Of a stretch of 64,000 nucleotides of DNA, positions 16,811 through 26,813 are shown piece by piece (position 1 is the first letter of the stretch; every line of letters begins with the position of its first letter). The notes under the pieces are model-generated. The model was not told where the DNA came from, made no database searches, and saw only the letters and a list, made by a program, of their open reading frames with translations. The stretch comes from Pseudomonas mendocina. Lineage in GTDB: Bacteria > Pseudomonadota > Gammaproteobacteria > Pseudomonadales > Pseudomonadaceae. Both the position numbers and the translations under genes were made by a program. The DNA lies in assembly GCF_900636545.1 (NCBI RefSeq), contig NZ_LR134290.1, positions 3,596,001 to 3,660,000 on the forward strand, written 5' to 3'.

Positions 16811-17998
16811 ATGACTAGCCAGACCTCCTCACTCACGAGCGAGTCGCCAGCCCTGCCACAGGCACTGGTGCTGCTGTTCGCCCTGTGCTGCGGCGCGATC
16901 GTCGCCAACCTCTATTACGCCCAGCCGATCATCGAGCTTATCGCTCCGGACGTCGGCCTCAGCGCCGAACGCGCCAGCCTGATCGTTTCGCTGACGCAGA
17001 TCGGCTATGCGCTCGGCCTGTTGTTCCTGGTGCCACTGGCGGACTTGCTGGAAAGCCGTCGGCTGATGCTGATCACCACCGCCGCCGCCCTGCTCTGCCT
17101 GCTGGCCGCCGCCTTCGCCAATCAGCCGGATCTGTTCCTCGGCCTGGCGCTACTGATCGGGCTCAGTTCGGTCTCGGTGCAGATGCTGATTCCTCTGGCC
17201 GCCAACCTGGCGCCGGAAGCCAGCCGTGGTCGCGTGGTGGGCAATATCATGAGCGGTCTGCTGCTGGGCATCCTGCTGGCGAGGCCGCTAGCCAGTGTGG
17301 TAGCCGGCGAATTTGGCTGGCGCGCGGTGTACCTGATGGCAGCGGCTCTGATGCTGGTGATCACCCTGGTGATCGCCACCACCATTCCGCGCCACGCCCC
17401 CAGCCACAAGGCAAGCTACGGGCAACTGCTGGCCTCGCTCGTTCACCTGCTGCGCCGCTACCCCACCCTGCGCCACCGCGCGCTTTATCAGGGCCTGATG
17501 TTCGCCAGTTTCAGCCTGTTCTGGACGGTCGCACCGCTGCAACTGGCGCGTCATCTGGGCCTGAGTCAACAGAATATCGCCCTGTTCGCCCTGGCCGGTG
17601 CCATCGGCGCGGTGGCGGCTCCCATCGCCGGGCGTCTGGCCGATGCCGGCCACACCTGGCGCGCCAGCCTGGTGGCGCTGATCCTGGCACCGTTGGCTTT
17701 CGCACCCAATCTGCTGGACACCGGGCTAGGCTGGATCGGCCTGATCGCCACCGCCATCGTGCTGGATTTCGCCGTGCAGATGAGCATGGTGCTGGGCCAA
17801 CGTACGATCTACGCTCTGGAGCCTCAGAGTCGCGCGCGGCTCAATGCGCTGTACATGACCAGCATCTTCGTCGGTGGAGCCATCGGCTCGGCGCTGGCCA
17901 GCCCGGTCTACGAGCGCTTCGGCTGGTCGGGCACAGCCTTGCTGGCCGCCGGACTGCCGTTGCTCGCACTGCTGGTATTCATTGGCAAAGAGAAGTGA
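16811..17998 (+). CDS. Major facilitator superfamily transporter (drug-efflux type)
   Basis: A 395-aa protein with twelve hydrophobic segments. After a short polar N-terminus it reads LVLLFALCCGAIVANLYYAQ, and 'ANLYYAQPI' is a recognisable signature of a pseudomonad MFS subgroup. The loop between helices 2 and 3 is PLADLLESRRLML, a variant of motif A. Helix 5 begins with a proline-containing GLLLGILLARP, the position of motif C in exporters. It probably exports a toxic small molecule, driven by protons. A LysR gene precedes it, and a hairpin with T-tract on the opposite strand lies 30 bases after its stop. Confidence 0.9.
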   Translation: MTSQTSSLTSESPALPQALVLLFALCCGAIVANLYYAQPIIELIAPDVGLSAERASLIVSLTQIGYALGLLFLVPLADLLESRRLMLITTAAALLCLLAAAFANQPDLFLGLALLIGLSSVSVQMLIPLAANLAPEASRGRVVGNIMSGLLLGILLARPLASVVAGEFGWRAVYLMAAALMLVITLVIATTIPRHAPSHKASYGQLLASLVHLLRRYPTLRHRALYQGLMFASFSLFWTVAPLQLARHLGLSQQNIALFALAGAIGAVAAPIAGRLADAGHTWRASLVALILAPLAFAPNLLDTGLGWIGLIATAIVLDFAVQMSMVLGQRTIYALEPQSRARLNALYMTSIFVGGAIGSALASPVYERFGWSGTALLAAGLPLLALLVFIGKEK

Positions 17999-18029
17999 TG
18001 AGCAGCGCGATACAAAAATCGCGGGCAAC

Positions 18030-18053
18030 AAAAAACCCGCCTAAGCGGGTTTC
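18030..18053 (-). terminator. Intrinsic terminator (minus strand)
   Basis: Read on the minus strand: GAAACCCGC, TTAG loop, GCGGGTTTTTT. The T6 run directly after the stem is on the minus strand; on the plus strand the stem is followed only by TTTC. It therefore mainly ends minus-strand transcription coming from the cytochrome b561 gene or the candidate sRNA, and may also stop the MFS message. Confidence 0.85.
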
Positions 18054-18190
18054 TTCCCAACCATCCGACATCCTGTCGGTAGCCATCTTGGCCTGGTCAT
18101 CGTCCTTGATCCTCAGCGTTCCGTCGCTGCAGGGGATGTGCGTAGATTAGAGATCGGCCCTCGATGGCAACAGTGGAGGTTGCCGCCTCA
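18030..18190 (-). ncRNA. Candidate structured small RNA downstream of the cytochrome b561 gene
   Basis: This 160-nt non-coding stretch on the minus strand folds into three simple hairpins in order: GGCAAC/GTTGCC (18184 to 18166, 7-nt loop), CCGACA/TGTCGG (18079 to 18065, 3-nt loop) and the intrinsic terminator at 18053-18030. No credible frame exists on either strand. This arrangement, a single-stranded purine-rich middle between small hairpins and ending in a strong terminator, is typical of Hfq-dependent sRNAs. It could equally be a long 3' UTR of the b561 mRNA. It reminds me of the Pseudomonas RgsA/P16 sRNA, but that is from memory only. A promoter would have to overlap the 3' end of the b561 gene. 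Confidence 0.45.
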
Positions 18191-18221
18191 GCGTGTAAGC
18201 CTTTCGCCATAGCCAGTCGAT

Positions 18222-18752
18222 TCAGCGACCGATCATACGTGCCAGCACATCCTCGTCGCCCTGGCGGCGGTGGATGAAGGCCATGGCCGCATGGCCGATC
18301 ACCATGAACAGCAGCAGCCACCCCAGGTTGCCATGCAGCAGGCTGGCAGGCGCGATCATCCATTCGATCTTGCCATCGAACCCCGGCATGACGGTCATGC
18401 CGAAGGCGACGAACTCACGGCCCGAGCCATACTGGCGCAGCAAGGCGATGAAGGGGATGACGAACAGCAACCCATACAGTGCCAGGTGACCCAAGCGGGC
18501 CAGGGCGCTGACCGCCGCAGGCCGGCGGTTATGGCTGTACAACGCCCAGAGCAGGCGGATGACCACCAGTACCATCAACACCAGGCCCGTGGCCTTGTGC
18601 GTGCTCCAGGCGAACTTGTCCAGTGCACTGTCTTCCAGCAAGGAGTGGGCAAGAACGGTGACGAACTGCCACCCCAGCAAAACGGCCATGCCCCAATGCA
18701 GCAAGCGTGTAACGGCGCCATAGCGCTGTGCGGAATCATGCAGATTCGACAT
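18222..18752 (-). CDS. Cytochrome b561 family protein
   Basis: A 176-aa inner-membrane di-haem cytochrome with four helices. The His ligands expected of the family are visible: LLHWGMAVLLGWQ (helix 1), STHKATGLVLMVLVVIRLLW (helix 2), and LLHGNLGWLLLFMVIGHAAMAF (helix 4, two His). It begins YGAVTRLLHWGMA, a standard opening. Such proteins accept electrons from ubiquinol and can pass them to periplasmic acceptors or protect against superoxide. No obvious electron partner gene is adjacent. The start at 18752 is the only sensible ATG. Confidence 0.92.
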   Translation of the reverse strand: MSNLHDSAQRYGAVTRLLHWGMAVLLGWQFVTVLAHSLLEDSALDKFAWSTHKATGLVLMVLVVIRLLWALYSHNRRPAAVSALARLGHLALYGLLFVIPFIALLRQYGSGREFVAFGMTVMPGFDGKIEWMIAPASLLHGNLGWLLLFMVIGHAAMAFIHRRQGDEDVLARMIGR

Positions 18753-18908
18753 CGTGGTTTCTCTCCAATGTCATCAACGAAAACGGTAATCAGGTCGGGC
18801 AGCCAAACGCCGCGGTCCGTGCAAAGACCCGATCCAGACGCAATGGTGCCGTTCCGCGGGGCTCGGGGTGCGGCTGCAGATGTTAACGGGTATGTCAGAA
18901 AGGCATCA

Positions 18909-18939
18909 CGGCACGCCCCCGGCAGGCGGGGGCGTGCCG
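18909..18939 (-). terminator. 13-bp hairpin after opgH
   Basis: CGGCACGCCCCCG (18909-18921) pairs with CGGGGGCGTGCCG (18927-18939) around GCAGG. It begins 5 bases past the opgH stop. No clear T-tract follows on the minus strand. Confidence 0.65.
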
Positions 18940-18944
18940 GATGA

Positions 18945-21485
18945 TCAGGCGTCGCGCAGCGCTTCGCGCCAGGCGTGGTGTTGCGGCTCCTGCCAGATAC
19001 GCGCATGCAGGCGCGCCATGCCGTCAGGATCGTTGAGCAGACGCCAGCGGGTGGCCTCTACCTTGCCTTCAGGCCCGGCGTTGAGGATTTCATCGATTCG
19101 CTCATCGCGCAGCGCTTCGGCAGCCGGCACCACCTTGGCGTGGCGGGCGCGGGCCATGGCGCAGACCAGGGCGTTGTAAAGCGGATCGACCACCGCACGG
19201 AGGAAACCCCGATGCAGTGCACGTGAGCTGTTCAGTTGCTCGTACTCGGCGGTGTTGCTCAGCTCCACCGGCACCTTGTGCTCTTCCGGAATTAGGAACA
19301 GCTTGCTGCGCCGTGCTGCCAGGCCCGGTGCCGTGCGGCTGGTCAACACCGATACCACTGGCGACAGCACCAGCGACACGACGATGGGCGCCAGCCACCA
19401 GAGGAAGTCCGGGTTGAGCCAGGCCACCAGTGCCGTCCAGCTGATACCGATCAGCACCTGGGTACCGTGACGGCGGAAGGCCTCGCTCCAGGGCGTGGAA
19501 TCATCCACGCGCTGCGGCGAATTCCACTGCACCGACCAGCCGAGGAAGGCGGCGGTGACGAACAGGCTATGGAACAGCATGCGCACTGGCGCCAGCAACA
19601 CCGAGCAGGATGCTTCCAGCAACATCGACAACAACACCCGCGTGCGGCCGCCGTAAGCTTCCGCACCCTTGATCCAGATCAGCAGCACGCTGAGAAGCTT
19701 GGGCAGGAACAGCAGGGTCATGGTCGCCGAGAACAGCGCCACGGCCTCCTGCGGCTGCCACCGCGGCCACAACGGGTAGAGCTGGTTGGGCTGCAGGAAG
19801 TACTCCGGCACCATCAGCGTGTGAATCGCCAGCAGGCAGGTCGACAGCACCAGGAACAACAGCCAAAGCGGCGCCGACAGATAGGACATGACCCCGGTGA
19901 GGAACACCACGCGGTGTACCGCGTGCATGCCGCGCACCAGGAACAGACGGAAGTTCATCAGGTTGCCGTGGCACCAGCGACGGTCGCGCTTGAGTTCGTC
20001 GAGCAGGTTCGGCGGCAACTCTTCATAACTGCCCGGCAGGTCGTAGGCGATCCATACTCCCCAGCCGGCGCGGCGCATCAGCGCGGCCTCGACGAAGTCG
20101 TGGGAGAGGATTGCACCGGCGAAGGAACCGGTGCCCGGCAGCGGCGCCAGGGCACAGTGCTCGATGAAGGGTTTGACGCGAATGATCGCGTTGTGGCCCC
20201 AGTAGTGCGATTCACCCAGCTGCCAAAAGTTGAGACCAGCGGTGAACAGTGGCCCATATACGCTGGTAGCGAACTGTTGCAGGCGCGCGTAAAGGGTGTC
20301 CATGCCCGAGGCCTTGGGCGCGGTCTGGATGATGCCGGCGCCCGGGTTGGCCTCCATCAGACGCACCAGACGAGTCAGGCATTCGCCGCTCATCACGCTG
20401 TCGGCATCGAGCACTACCATGTAACGGTAGTTGCTGCCCCAACGACGGCAGAAGTCGTCGATGTTGCCACTCTTGCGCTTAACCCGACGGCGACGACGGC
20501 GATAGAAGATATGGCCGAAGCCTTCCACCTCACGGCACAACTCCATCCACGCCTGTTGTTCTGCCACGCAGATATCCGGGTCGTTGCTGTCGCTGAGGAT
20601 GAAGAAGTCGAAGTGTTCGAGCTGCCCGGTAGCCTTGAGCGACTCGAAGGTCGCGCGCAGACCGGCGAACACGCGCGGGACGTGCTCGTTGGCGATCGGC
20701 ATCACCAGTGCGGTACGCGCCCGCGGCGAAATCGGCTCGTCGCCGCAGCTGCTGGCGGAAATGCTGTAGCGGTCACGCCCCTTGAGCAGCTGGAAGAAGC
20801 CCATCAGCGCGGTCCAGAAACCCATCGACACCCAGCAGAACAGCAGGGCGAACAGCGCCAGGATGCTGGTTTGCACCACGTACGGCAGGATCTGCCGCGC
20901 CGACTCGCGCAGCGGCTGCTCGAAGACCAGGCCCAGGTCGACCAGCGACCAGCCCTGATAGGGCAGTACCGACTTCATGTACCAGGTGGCAACCACGGTC
21001 TGCACGATCATCAGTACCAGCAGCGCGGCGCGGCGTACCGCAGCGACATGACGCCAGCGTGCTTCGGCGAAGTCCTCGCTTTCGCGCGTGCGTGGTCGCG
21101 GCGCGGGCTTCTCGCCCTTCAGGCGGCGCCAACCGCGCTGCAGGATATTGGTCTGCCAGGGTTCCGGCACCATGCGCGTGCGCTTGATCGGCGGGGTCGA
21201 ATCGATGGTCGGACGCCCCTGATGATCCTGCACGATGCGGCAGCCGCGCTCTAGCGCATCCGGCCAGCCCAGCGCCAGCCGCGCTGGCACTGACTCGAGC
21301 ATCTCGCGGGTTTCTTCCTGGGGCTCGGCGGTGACCTGATCGTCCTCGTGCAGGGCGCGATGCAGTGTCGCAAGATCGCCGCCCTCCTCTTCGACTCGGC
21401 TGGCCAAAGCCTGCTGCCGCTCGTGATCGAGCGGCAGTTCGCCCAGGTAATCCTGGATCTGTGTAGCGTCTAGGGTGTTATTCAT
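18945..21485 (-). CDS. opgH: Osmoregulated periplasmic glucan glucosyltransferase OpgH (MdoH)
   Basis: An 846-aa multi-pass inner-membrane glycosyltransferase of family GT2. After an N-terminal cytoplasmic region and two membrane segments (from about residue 150) comes the catalytic domain, with [13 protein letters not shown] (acidic metal-binding motif, near residue 355) and [15 protein letters not shown] (the Q/RxxRW-type motif, near residue 500). Further helices form the channel. It polymerises UDP-glucose into the beta-1,2 backbone of osmoregulated periplasmic glucans while exporting it. The ATG at 21485 lies inside the end of opgG (8-nt overlap), so the two form an operon with translational coupling. 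Confidence 0.97.
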   Translation of the reverse strand: MNNTLDATQIQDYLGELPLDHERQQALASRVEEEGGDLATLHRALHEDDQVTAEPQEETREMLESVPARLALGWPDALERGCRIVQDHQGRPTIDSTPPIKRTRMVPEPWQTNILQRGWRRLKGEKPAPRPRTRESEDFAEARWRHVAAVRRAALLVLMIVQTVVATWYMKSVLPYQGWSLVDLGLVFEQPLRESARQILPYVVQTSILALFALLFCWVSMGFWTALMGFFQLLKGRDRYSISASSCGDEPISPRARTALVMPIANEHVPRVFAGLRATFESLKATGQLEHFDFFILSDSNDPDICVAEQQAWMELCREVEGFGHIFYRRRRRRVKRKSGNIDDFCRRWGSNYRYMVVLDADSVMSGECLTRLVRLMEANPGAGIIQTAPKASGMDTLYARLQQFATSVYGPLFTAGLNFWQLGESHYWGHNAIIRVKPFIEHCALAPLPGTGSFAGAILSHDFVEAALMRRAGWGVWIAYDLPGSYEELPPNLLDELKRDRRWCHGNLMNFRLFLVRGMHAVHRVVFLTGVMSYLSAPLWLLFLVLSTCLLAIHTLMVPEYFLQPNQLYPLWPRWQPQEAVALFSATMTLLFLPKLLSVLLIWIKGAEAYGGRTRVLLSMLLEASCSVLLAPVRMLFHSLFVTAAFLGWSVQWNSPQRVDDSTPWSEAFRRHGTQVLIGISWTALVAWLNPDFLWWLAPIVVSLVLSPVVSVLTSRTAPGLAARRSKLFLIPEEHKVPVELSNTAEYEQLNSSRALHRGFLRAVVDPLYNALVCAMARARHAKVVPAAEALRDERIDEILNAGPEGKVEATRWRLLNDPDGMARLHARIWQEPQHHAWREALRDA

Positions 21486-23037
21486 GGGAAGGCAGCTGAT
21501 AGCTCCAGGTTTCCGACACAGGCTTGCCGTCCTCGACCAGCGCGGCACGCATCTCCACCGGCTGCGCCGGGTTCTTCACCTTGACCCGCAGCATCAGGCG
21601 CCAGCCCTTGCTCACCGGGTTATACCGCAGGCTGTCTTCCAGCAACTCGGCGTTGTCATCGACGCTGACCTGCACCTGCGGCGCGGCATCGGGCGAACGC
21701 TTGGCCAGTTCCTCACCGACGAAGTCGACCACCAGCGCGGTGCTGCCATCGGCCTGACGAATCAGGTTGGCCTGCTTGATGTCGCCCTCGGACAGACGGG
21801 TCTGGCTGACCATCGCCAGTTGCGGATCATGCAGCTTGGCATCGTCACGGCTGAAGTGTAGGCGATAGGCCACATCCAGCGACTCCCCCTGCGCCGGCAG
21901 CTTCTCCGGGCGCCACAGGGCAACGATGTTGTCGTTGGTTTCGTCCGGGGTCGGAATCTCCACCAGCTCGACATGACCAGCCCCCCAGTCACCGACGGTC
22001 TCCACCCAACCACTGGGACGCAGCTCGTAGCGGTCGTCGAGATCCTGATACTGGTTGAAGTCGCGACCGCGCTGCATCAAACCGAAGCCGCGCGGGTTGT
22101 CGATGCGGTAACTGCTGACGTTTAGGCGCTGCGGGTTGTTCAGCGGACGCCAGATCCACTCGCCATTGCCGGCGGCGATGGCCAGGCCATCGGAGTCGTG
22201 CAGTTGCGGGCGGTAGTTCGGGCGCGGCCACGGCTGGTTGGCACCGAACAGGTACATGCTGGTCAGCGGAGCGATGCCGAGCTTCTCGACGTTCTCGCGC
22301 AGGTAGACCTTGGACTGCACGTCGAGCACGCTGTCGCGGCCCGGCTTGATTTCCATGCGATAGGCACCGGTGGCGCGCGGCGAGTCGAGCAGTGCGTAGA
22401 TCACCAGGCTACGGCGATCCGGTTGCGGCTTCTCGATCCAGAACTCGGTGAAACGCGGGAACTCCTCACCGGACGGCAGTGCCGTGTCAATCGCCAGACC
22501 GCGAGCTGAGAGGCCAAACACCTGGCCCTTGCCAACGATACGGAAGTAGCTGGCACCGAGCACGCTCATCACTTCGTCGTGCCGGCCATTGGCGTTGATC
22601 TCGTTGATCACCTTGAAGCCGGCGAAGCCGAGGTCCTTGAGGTCATCGGGGTTCAGGTTGAGGTCGCCGAAATCGAACATCGACGGGTCGTACTTGATCT
22701 CCTGGGTGCCTTCGGCAGTCACTTCGTTGATTTTCACCGGTACATCGAAATGCATGCCCTGGTGGAAGAAATACAGCTGGAACGGCGTCTTGCCGTCGCG
22801 CCAATGCGCTTTCTCCTCAAGGAAGCGAACCTTCTGGTAGCCGGCGAACGGCAGTTCGCGCAGCGAAGCCGGCAAACGGCTTTGCGGGGCACTGTAGCGT
22901 TCGGCAGCAAGCTCCTTGGCCTTGACGGCCACATCATCCAGCTCGAAGGCCCAGCTCTGGGCAGCGAACAGCAGAGGGAGCACACAGAGGGCCAGCTTGC
23001 CGGCCTTGCCCATACGGGCTCCAGAACAACGACTCAT
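21478..23037 (-). CDS. opgG: Periplasmic glucan biosynthesis protein OpgG
   Basis: A 519-aa protein with a Sec signal peptide ([20 protein letters not shown], cleavage near AQSWA-F). The mature part begins [20 protein letters not shown], followed by family blocks such as [33 protein letters not shown] and [19 protein letters not shown]. OpgG acts in the periplasm with OpgH on the nascent glucan, in branching or release of the chain. I use the ATG at 23037 because GGAGG stands 10 bases before it; the longer frame upstream is non-coding. It overlaps opgH by 8 nt. bglX ends 236 bp upstream. Confidence 0.97.
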   Translation of the reverse strand: MSRCSGARMGKAGKLALCVLPLLFAAQSWAFELDDVAVKAKELAAERYSAPQSRLPASLRELPFAGYQKVRFLEEKAHWRDGKTPFQLYFFHQGMHFDVPVKINEVTAEGTQEIKYDPSMFDFGDLNLNPDDLKDLGFAGFKVINEINANGRHDEVMSVLGASYFRIVGKGQVFGLSARGLAIDTALPSGEEFPRFTEFWIEKPQPDRRSLVIYALLDSPRATGAYRMEIKPGRDSVLDVQSKVYLRENVEKLGIAPLTSMYLFGANQPWPRPNYRPQLHDSDGLAIAAGNGEWIWRPLNNPQRLNVSSYRIDNPRGFGLMQRGRDFNQYQDLDDRYELRPSGWVETVGDWGAGHVELVEIPTPDETNDNIVALWRPEKLPAQGESLDVAYRLHFSRDDAKLHDPQLAMVSQTRLSEGDIKQANLIRQADGSTALVVDFVGEELAKRSPDAAPQVQVSVDDNAELLEDSLRYNPVSKGWRLMLRVKVKNPAQPVEMRAALVEDGKPVSETWSYQLPSHE

Positions 23038-23273
23038 CGACACACAGCCTCCAGGGCAACACGTACTGACAGGCAGCGACAAGCCCACGGGCGGCCGCTG
23101 CAGAAAGTTGAAATCAGGCGAATGGTACAAAGGCAACGCGAGCACAATGCAGACCGCCAACCGAACGGCGACGTCTCCGCATGCGCGGATTCTTTCTGCG
23201 CATTATTACCAGATCGTGAAGTCCGGCACAGGTGCTCGCGCGAGTATATTTTTCGCCTCCTTGGGCCACACCC

Positions 23274-25568
23274 TCATTGGCGTGGCAACAGTTCGAAACG
23301 CGCCTCCTGCACGCTCTCCGAATCCAGCCCCAGCTGGACACGGAAGGCACCTGGCTCGCTAACTTGCTGCAGGCTGGCGTTATAGAAACGCAGCATGGCT
23401 TCGTCGATCTCAAAACTCAGCTCACGCGTCTCACCTGCTTCAAGCTTGACCCTCTGAAAATCCTTGAGTTCCTTCACCGGACGGATCACCGAAGCGGCCT
23501 CGTCATGCAGGTAAAGCTGTACCACGGTGGCGCCAGCCCTGGGCCCGGCGTTCTTCAGGGTGACACTTACGCGAATCTTCTCACCCGGTGTCATACGCTC
23601 GGCGGACAGCTTGGGCGCCGAAAGCTGGAAGTCGCTGTAGCTCAAACCATAGCCGAATGGGTAAAGCGGGCCATTGGGCTCCTCGAAATACTGCGAAGTG
23701 TAGTTGCCAGGGGTGCCTGGGGTGTAAGGGCGGCCCAGACGCAGGTGATTGTAGTAGGTGGGAATCTGCCCGACCGAACGCGGGAAAGTGATCGGCAGCT
23801 TGCCGGAGGGGTTGTGCTCACCGAGCAGCACATCAGCGATGGCATGGCCGCCCTCGATGCCGCTGTACCAGGTCTCCAGCATCGCGTCGGCGTTTTCCTT
23901 CTCCCAGCCGAGCGCCAGCGGGCGGCCGTTCATCAGCACCAGTACCAGAGGTTTGCCGGTGGCCTTGAGCGCGCGCAGCAGGGCCTGCTGACTGTCGGGC
24001 AGGTCCAGGCGAGTACGGCTGGACGACTCGTGGGACATGCCCCGCGCCTCGCCCACGGCGGCGACGATGACGTCAGCCTGGGAGGCGACGCGCACGGCTT
24101 CCTCCAGCATCGCCTGCGGCGTGCGCTTGTCGAGCACCACTTCCGGGCGGTCCCAGTTGAGCTGGTTGAGGTAATTGATCACATGGGCATCGTCGGTGAC
24201 GTTGGCACCGACGGCGTAGAGCAGCTTGCCCTGGCCCTTGAGCGCCGCCTCCATGCCCTTGCGCAGCGTCACCGCCTGCTCGGCCACGCCGACTGCCGAC
24301 CAACTGCCGAGCATGTCCACCGGCGAGTCGGCCAGCGGGCCGATCAGAGCGACAGTGGTCTTCCTGCTCAGGGGCAGCGTGTCGCCATGGTTTTCCAGCA
24401 GCACCAGCGAGTCGCGCGCCATGGCCCGTGCGTCGGCACGATGCAGGCGGCTTTCGGCATTGACGTCGGCAGGATCGTCTTCGGCACGGCCGATGCGGCG
24501 GAACGGATCGTGGAACAGGCCAAGGTCGTACTTGGTGTTCAATACATGGGTGACGGCTTCATCCAGGACGCTCTGCGGCACCGCGCCGCTGCGCAGCAGC
24601 GCCGGCAGCTCCTGATCGTAGAGCGTGTCGGCCATGCTCATGCCGACGCCTGCAGTGATGGCCAGGCGCGCCGCCTCGCGGCCATCGGCGGCCACGCCAT
24701 GGCGCAGCAGCTCGGTGATCGCGCCGTGGTCGCTGAGCGCCACACCCTTGAAGCCCCAGTCACGACGTAACAGATCGCGCAGCAGCCAGGTGTTGGCCGA
24801 GGCAGGCACACCATTGATCGCATTCAGCGCCACCATCACCCCACCGGCCCCAGCATCGATGGCGGCGCGATAAGGTGGCAGGTAATCCTGGTACATGCGC
24901 ATCGGGCTCATGTCGACCACGTTGTAGTCACGCCCGCCCTCCACCGCACCGTAAAGAGCGAAGTGCTTGACGCTGGCCATGATGCGTTGCGGATCGCTGG
25001 GGTCCTTGCCCTGATAACCGTGCACCATCGCCGCAGCGATACGCGAAACCAAGTAGGGGTCCTCGCCGAAACCCTCGGAGGTGCGGCCCCAGCGCGGATC
25101 GCGGGAAATGTCCACCGTCGGCGCGAAGGTCATGTCCAGGCCGTCGGCGCTGGCTTCGAAAGCCGCCACCCGGGCACTGTTCTCGATGGCCGGAATGTCC
25201 CAGCTGGACGCCAGGCCCAGACCGATGGGAAAGGTGGTGCGATGGCCGTGGATGACGTCGTAGGCGAAGAACACCGGGATGCCCAGACGACTGCGCAGTG
25301 CGGCCTCCTGCATCGGACGGTTCTCCGGGCGTACCACCGAATTGAAGGTGGCGCCGATGCGCCCCGCGGCCATCTCCTCGCGGATGCGCTCACGCGGCAT
25401 GTCGCCGCCAATGCTGATCAGGCGAAGCTGACCGACCTTTTCCTCAAGGGTCATGCGCCCGACCAGGTCGGCGATGAAGGCCGATTTATCATCGATGGAC
25501 GGAGCGGCAGCCAGCAGGCTGGGGGTGATCAGAACGGAGGCGAGAGCGAACTGGCGCAGGTATTTCAT
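23274..25568 (-). CDS. bglX: Periplasmic beta-glucosidase BglX (GH3)
   Basis: A 764-aa GH3 glycosidase with an N-terminal signal peptide (KYLRQFALASVLITPSLLAA). The TIM-barrel domain contains FAPTVDISRDPRWGRTSEGF and the nucleophile loop GFKGVALSDHGAI (Asp near residue 275). The alpha/beta sandwich domain has VIVAAVGEARGMSHESSSRT and SGKLPITFPRSVGQIP. A fibronectin-III-like domain closes the protein. It hydrolyses terminal beta-glucosyl residues in the periplasm. Neither candidate start has a good Shine-Dalgarno; I prefer 25568 (MKYLRQ) to 25580 because it directly precedes the signal peptide. It sits upstream of opgGH on the same strand and divergent from an AraC regulator. Confidence 0.94.
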   Translation of the reverse strand: MKYLRQFALASVLITPSLLAAAPSIDDKSAFIADLVGRMTLEEKVGQLRLISIGGDMPRERIREEMAAGRIGATFNSVVRPENRPMQEAALRSRLGIPVFFAYDVIHGHRTTFPIGLGLASSWDIPAIENSARVAAFEASADGLDMTFAPTVDISRDPRWGRTSEGFGEDPYLVSRIAAAMVHGYQGKDPSDPQRIMASVKHFALYGAVEGGRDYNVVDMSPMRMYQDYLPPYRAAIDAGAGGVMVALNAINGVPASANTWLLRDLLRRDWGFKGVALSDHGAITELLRHGVAADGREAARLAITAGVGMSMADTLYDQELPALLRSGAVPQSVLDEAVTHVLNTKYDLGLFHDPFRRIGRAEDDPADVNAESRLHRADARAMARDSLVLLENHGDTLPLSRKTTVALIGPLADSPVDMLGSWSAVGVAEQAVTLRKGMEAALKGQGKLLYAVGANVTDDAHVINYLNQLNWDRPEVVLDKRTPQAMLEEAVRVASQADVIVAAVGEARGMSHESSSRTRLDLPDSQQALLRALKATGKPLVLVLMNGRPLALGWEKENADAMLETWYSGIEGGHAIADVLLGEHNPSGKLPITFPRSVGQIPTYYNHLRLGRPYTPGTPGNYTSQYFEEPNGPLYPFGYGLSYSDFQLSAPKLSAERMTPGEKIRVSVTLKNAGPRAGATVVQLYLHDEAASVIRPVKELKDFQRVKLEAGETRELSFEIDEAMLRFYNASLQQVSEPGAFRVQLGLDSESVQEARFELLPRQ

Positions 25569-25785
25569 CGGGAGCGGCATCCGGGATGCAAATCATTGTT
25601 TGAATGGCCGCCACGATACTCCGAGTCCTCGCGCCGCGCCGCGGGTTAGTGCAAAAAAACTTAAGCACCAGTCAAAGGCGTTCCAGAGATTACGACCCCA
25701 GACTTGCGCAAACTTGCGCATTTTTTTTGCCGATGCTGGTTTTGCCTGGCGGCAGGCGTAGCATGGCTGCATTCGGGAGAAGGTA

Positions 25786-26658
25786 ATGGCGCAATTCGAA
25801 CATCTTCAGGTATTCCAGAGCATGAGTCGCTCACCCAACGCGCGCCTGCACGCGATGGCTGAACTGGGCAACGGCATGGCAGTGGCCCGCTGGAGCAATG
25901 CCCATGACGCACGCGACTACCTCGCCCCCAGCCATCACACGCTGTCCTGCTATCTCAGCGGCGGTACCGGCACCTTTCGCCGCGAGCAACCCGGCAACAA
26001 GGGCGCGCCGGACAAGCTGTGCATCCTGCCGGCCGAGCACGAGTCGGGCTGGATCATCAACGGCGAGATCCAGCTCGCCCACCTCTATATAGAGCAGGAG
26101 CAGTTCGCCCTCGGCGCGGTCGCCCTGCTCGACCGCGAACCGCGCAGCCTGCAGCTTGAGGAAGCGACCTTTCTCGAAGATGCCGAGCAGGCGGCGCGCT
26201 TTCGGCAACTGTGCATCCTGGACTGGCAGGAACCGGGCGAACGCCTGCTGGCCAGCAGCCTGGCCCACCAGTTGCTCGACCATGCCCTGCTCAACCAGGT
26301 TGGCCAACGTCAGGGCCTTCGTTTCAAGGGAGGCCTGGCTCCATCGCAACGTCGGCGTGTGCGCGAGTTCATCGAGCAGCATTTGGAGACGCCACTGCCG
26401 CTGAGCCAACTGGCCGCACTCTGCGCGCTGTCCGAATACCATTTCGCGCGTATGTTCCAGAGCAGTTTCGGTTTGCCACCGCATCGCTACGTGCTGGCAA
26501 GGCGTCTGGCTCGCGCCTGCCAGATGCTGCGTCAGGCACAACCCTCGCTGAGCGAGGTGGCGCTGGCCTGCGGTTTCGCCAGCGCCAGCCACTTCAGCAA
26601 TCGCTTCCGCCAAGCTCTGGGCGCCACGCCGCGACAGTACCGCGCGGCCTTTCTCTAA
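25786..26658 (+). CDS. AraC-family transcriptional regulator
   Basis: A 290-aa regulator. Residues 1-180 form a cupin-type sensor domain (YLAPSHHTLSCYLSGGTGTFRRE). The C-terminal 100 residues carry two HTHs (LSQLAALCALSEYHFARMFQ and LSEVALACGFASASHFSNRF), ending with LGATPRQYRAAF, the canonical AraC tail. The start at 25786 has GGGAGAAGGTA before it. It is head-to-head with bglX, 217 bp between the starts, in an AT-rich gap (AATGC-type tracts at 25650-25740). Regulation of bglX is therefore likely. The effector may be a sugar, but nothing in the sequence proves it. Confidence 0.92.
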   Translation: MAQFEHLQVFQSMSRSPNARLHAMAELGNGMAVARWSNAHDARDYLAPSHHTLSCYLSGGTGTFRREQPGNKGAPDKLCILPAEHESGWIINGEIQLAHLYIEQEQFALGAVALLDREPRSLQLEEATFLEDAEQAARFRQLCILDWQEPGERLLASSLAHQLLDHALLNQVGQRQGLRFKGGLAPSQRRRVREFIEQHLETPLPLSQLAALCALSEYHFARMFQSSFGLPPHRYVLARRLARACQMLRQAQPSLSEVALACGFASASHFSNRFRQALGATPRQYRAAFL

Positions 26659-26813
26659 CCGACCCTCCCTGCCCGGACGGATCGGACCACCCTACTCGTC
26701 GGCAATCTCTGCGCCACGCCTGCTAATCGCCGCACAGCTATGCGAAAATCTGCGGCTTTGCATTGCCACGGCCCAGTCATGCGCCCATCCATTGTTGCCA
26801 CGGGGCTTCGTTG

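Noticed and set aside
18054-18065. Terminator at 18030-18053 assigned only to the MFS gene
   Set aside because: The T6 run is on the minus strand, so it mainly ends the minus-strand transcript; the plus strand has only TTTC.
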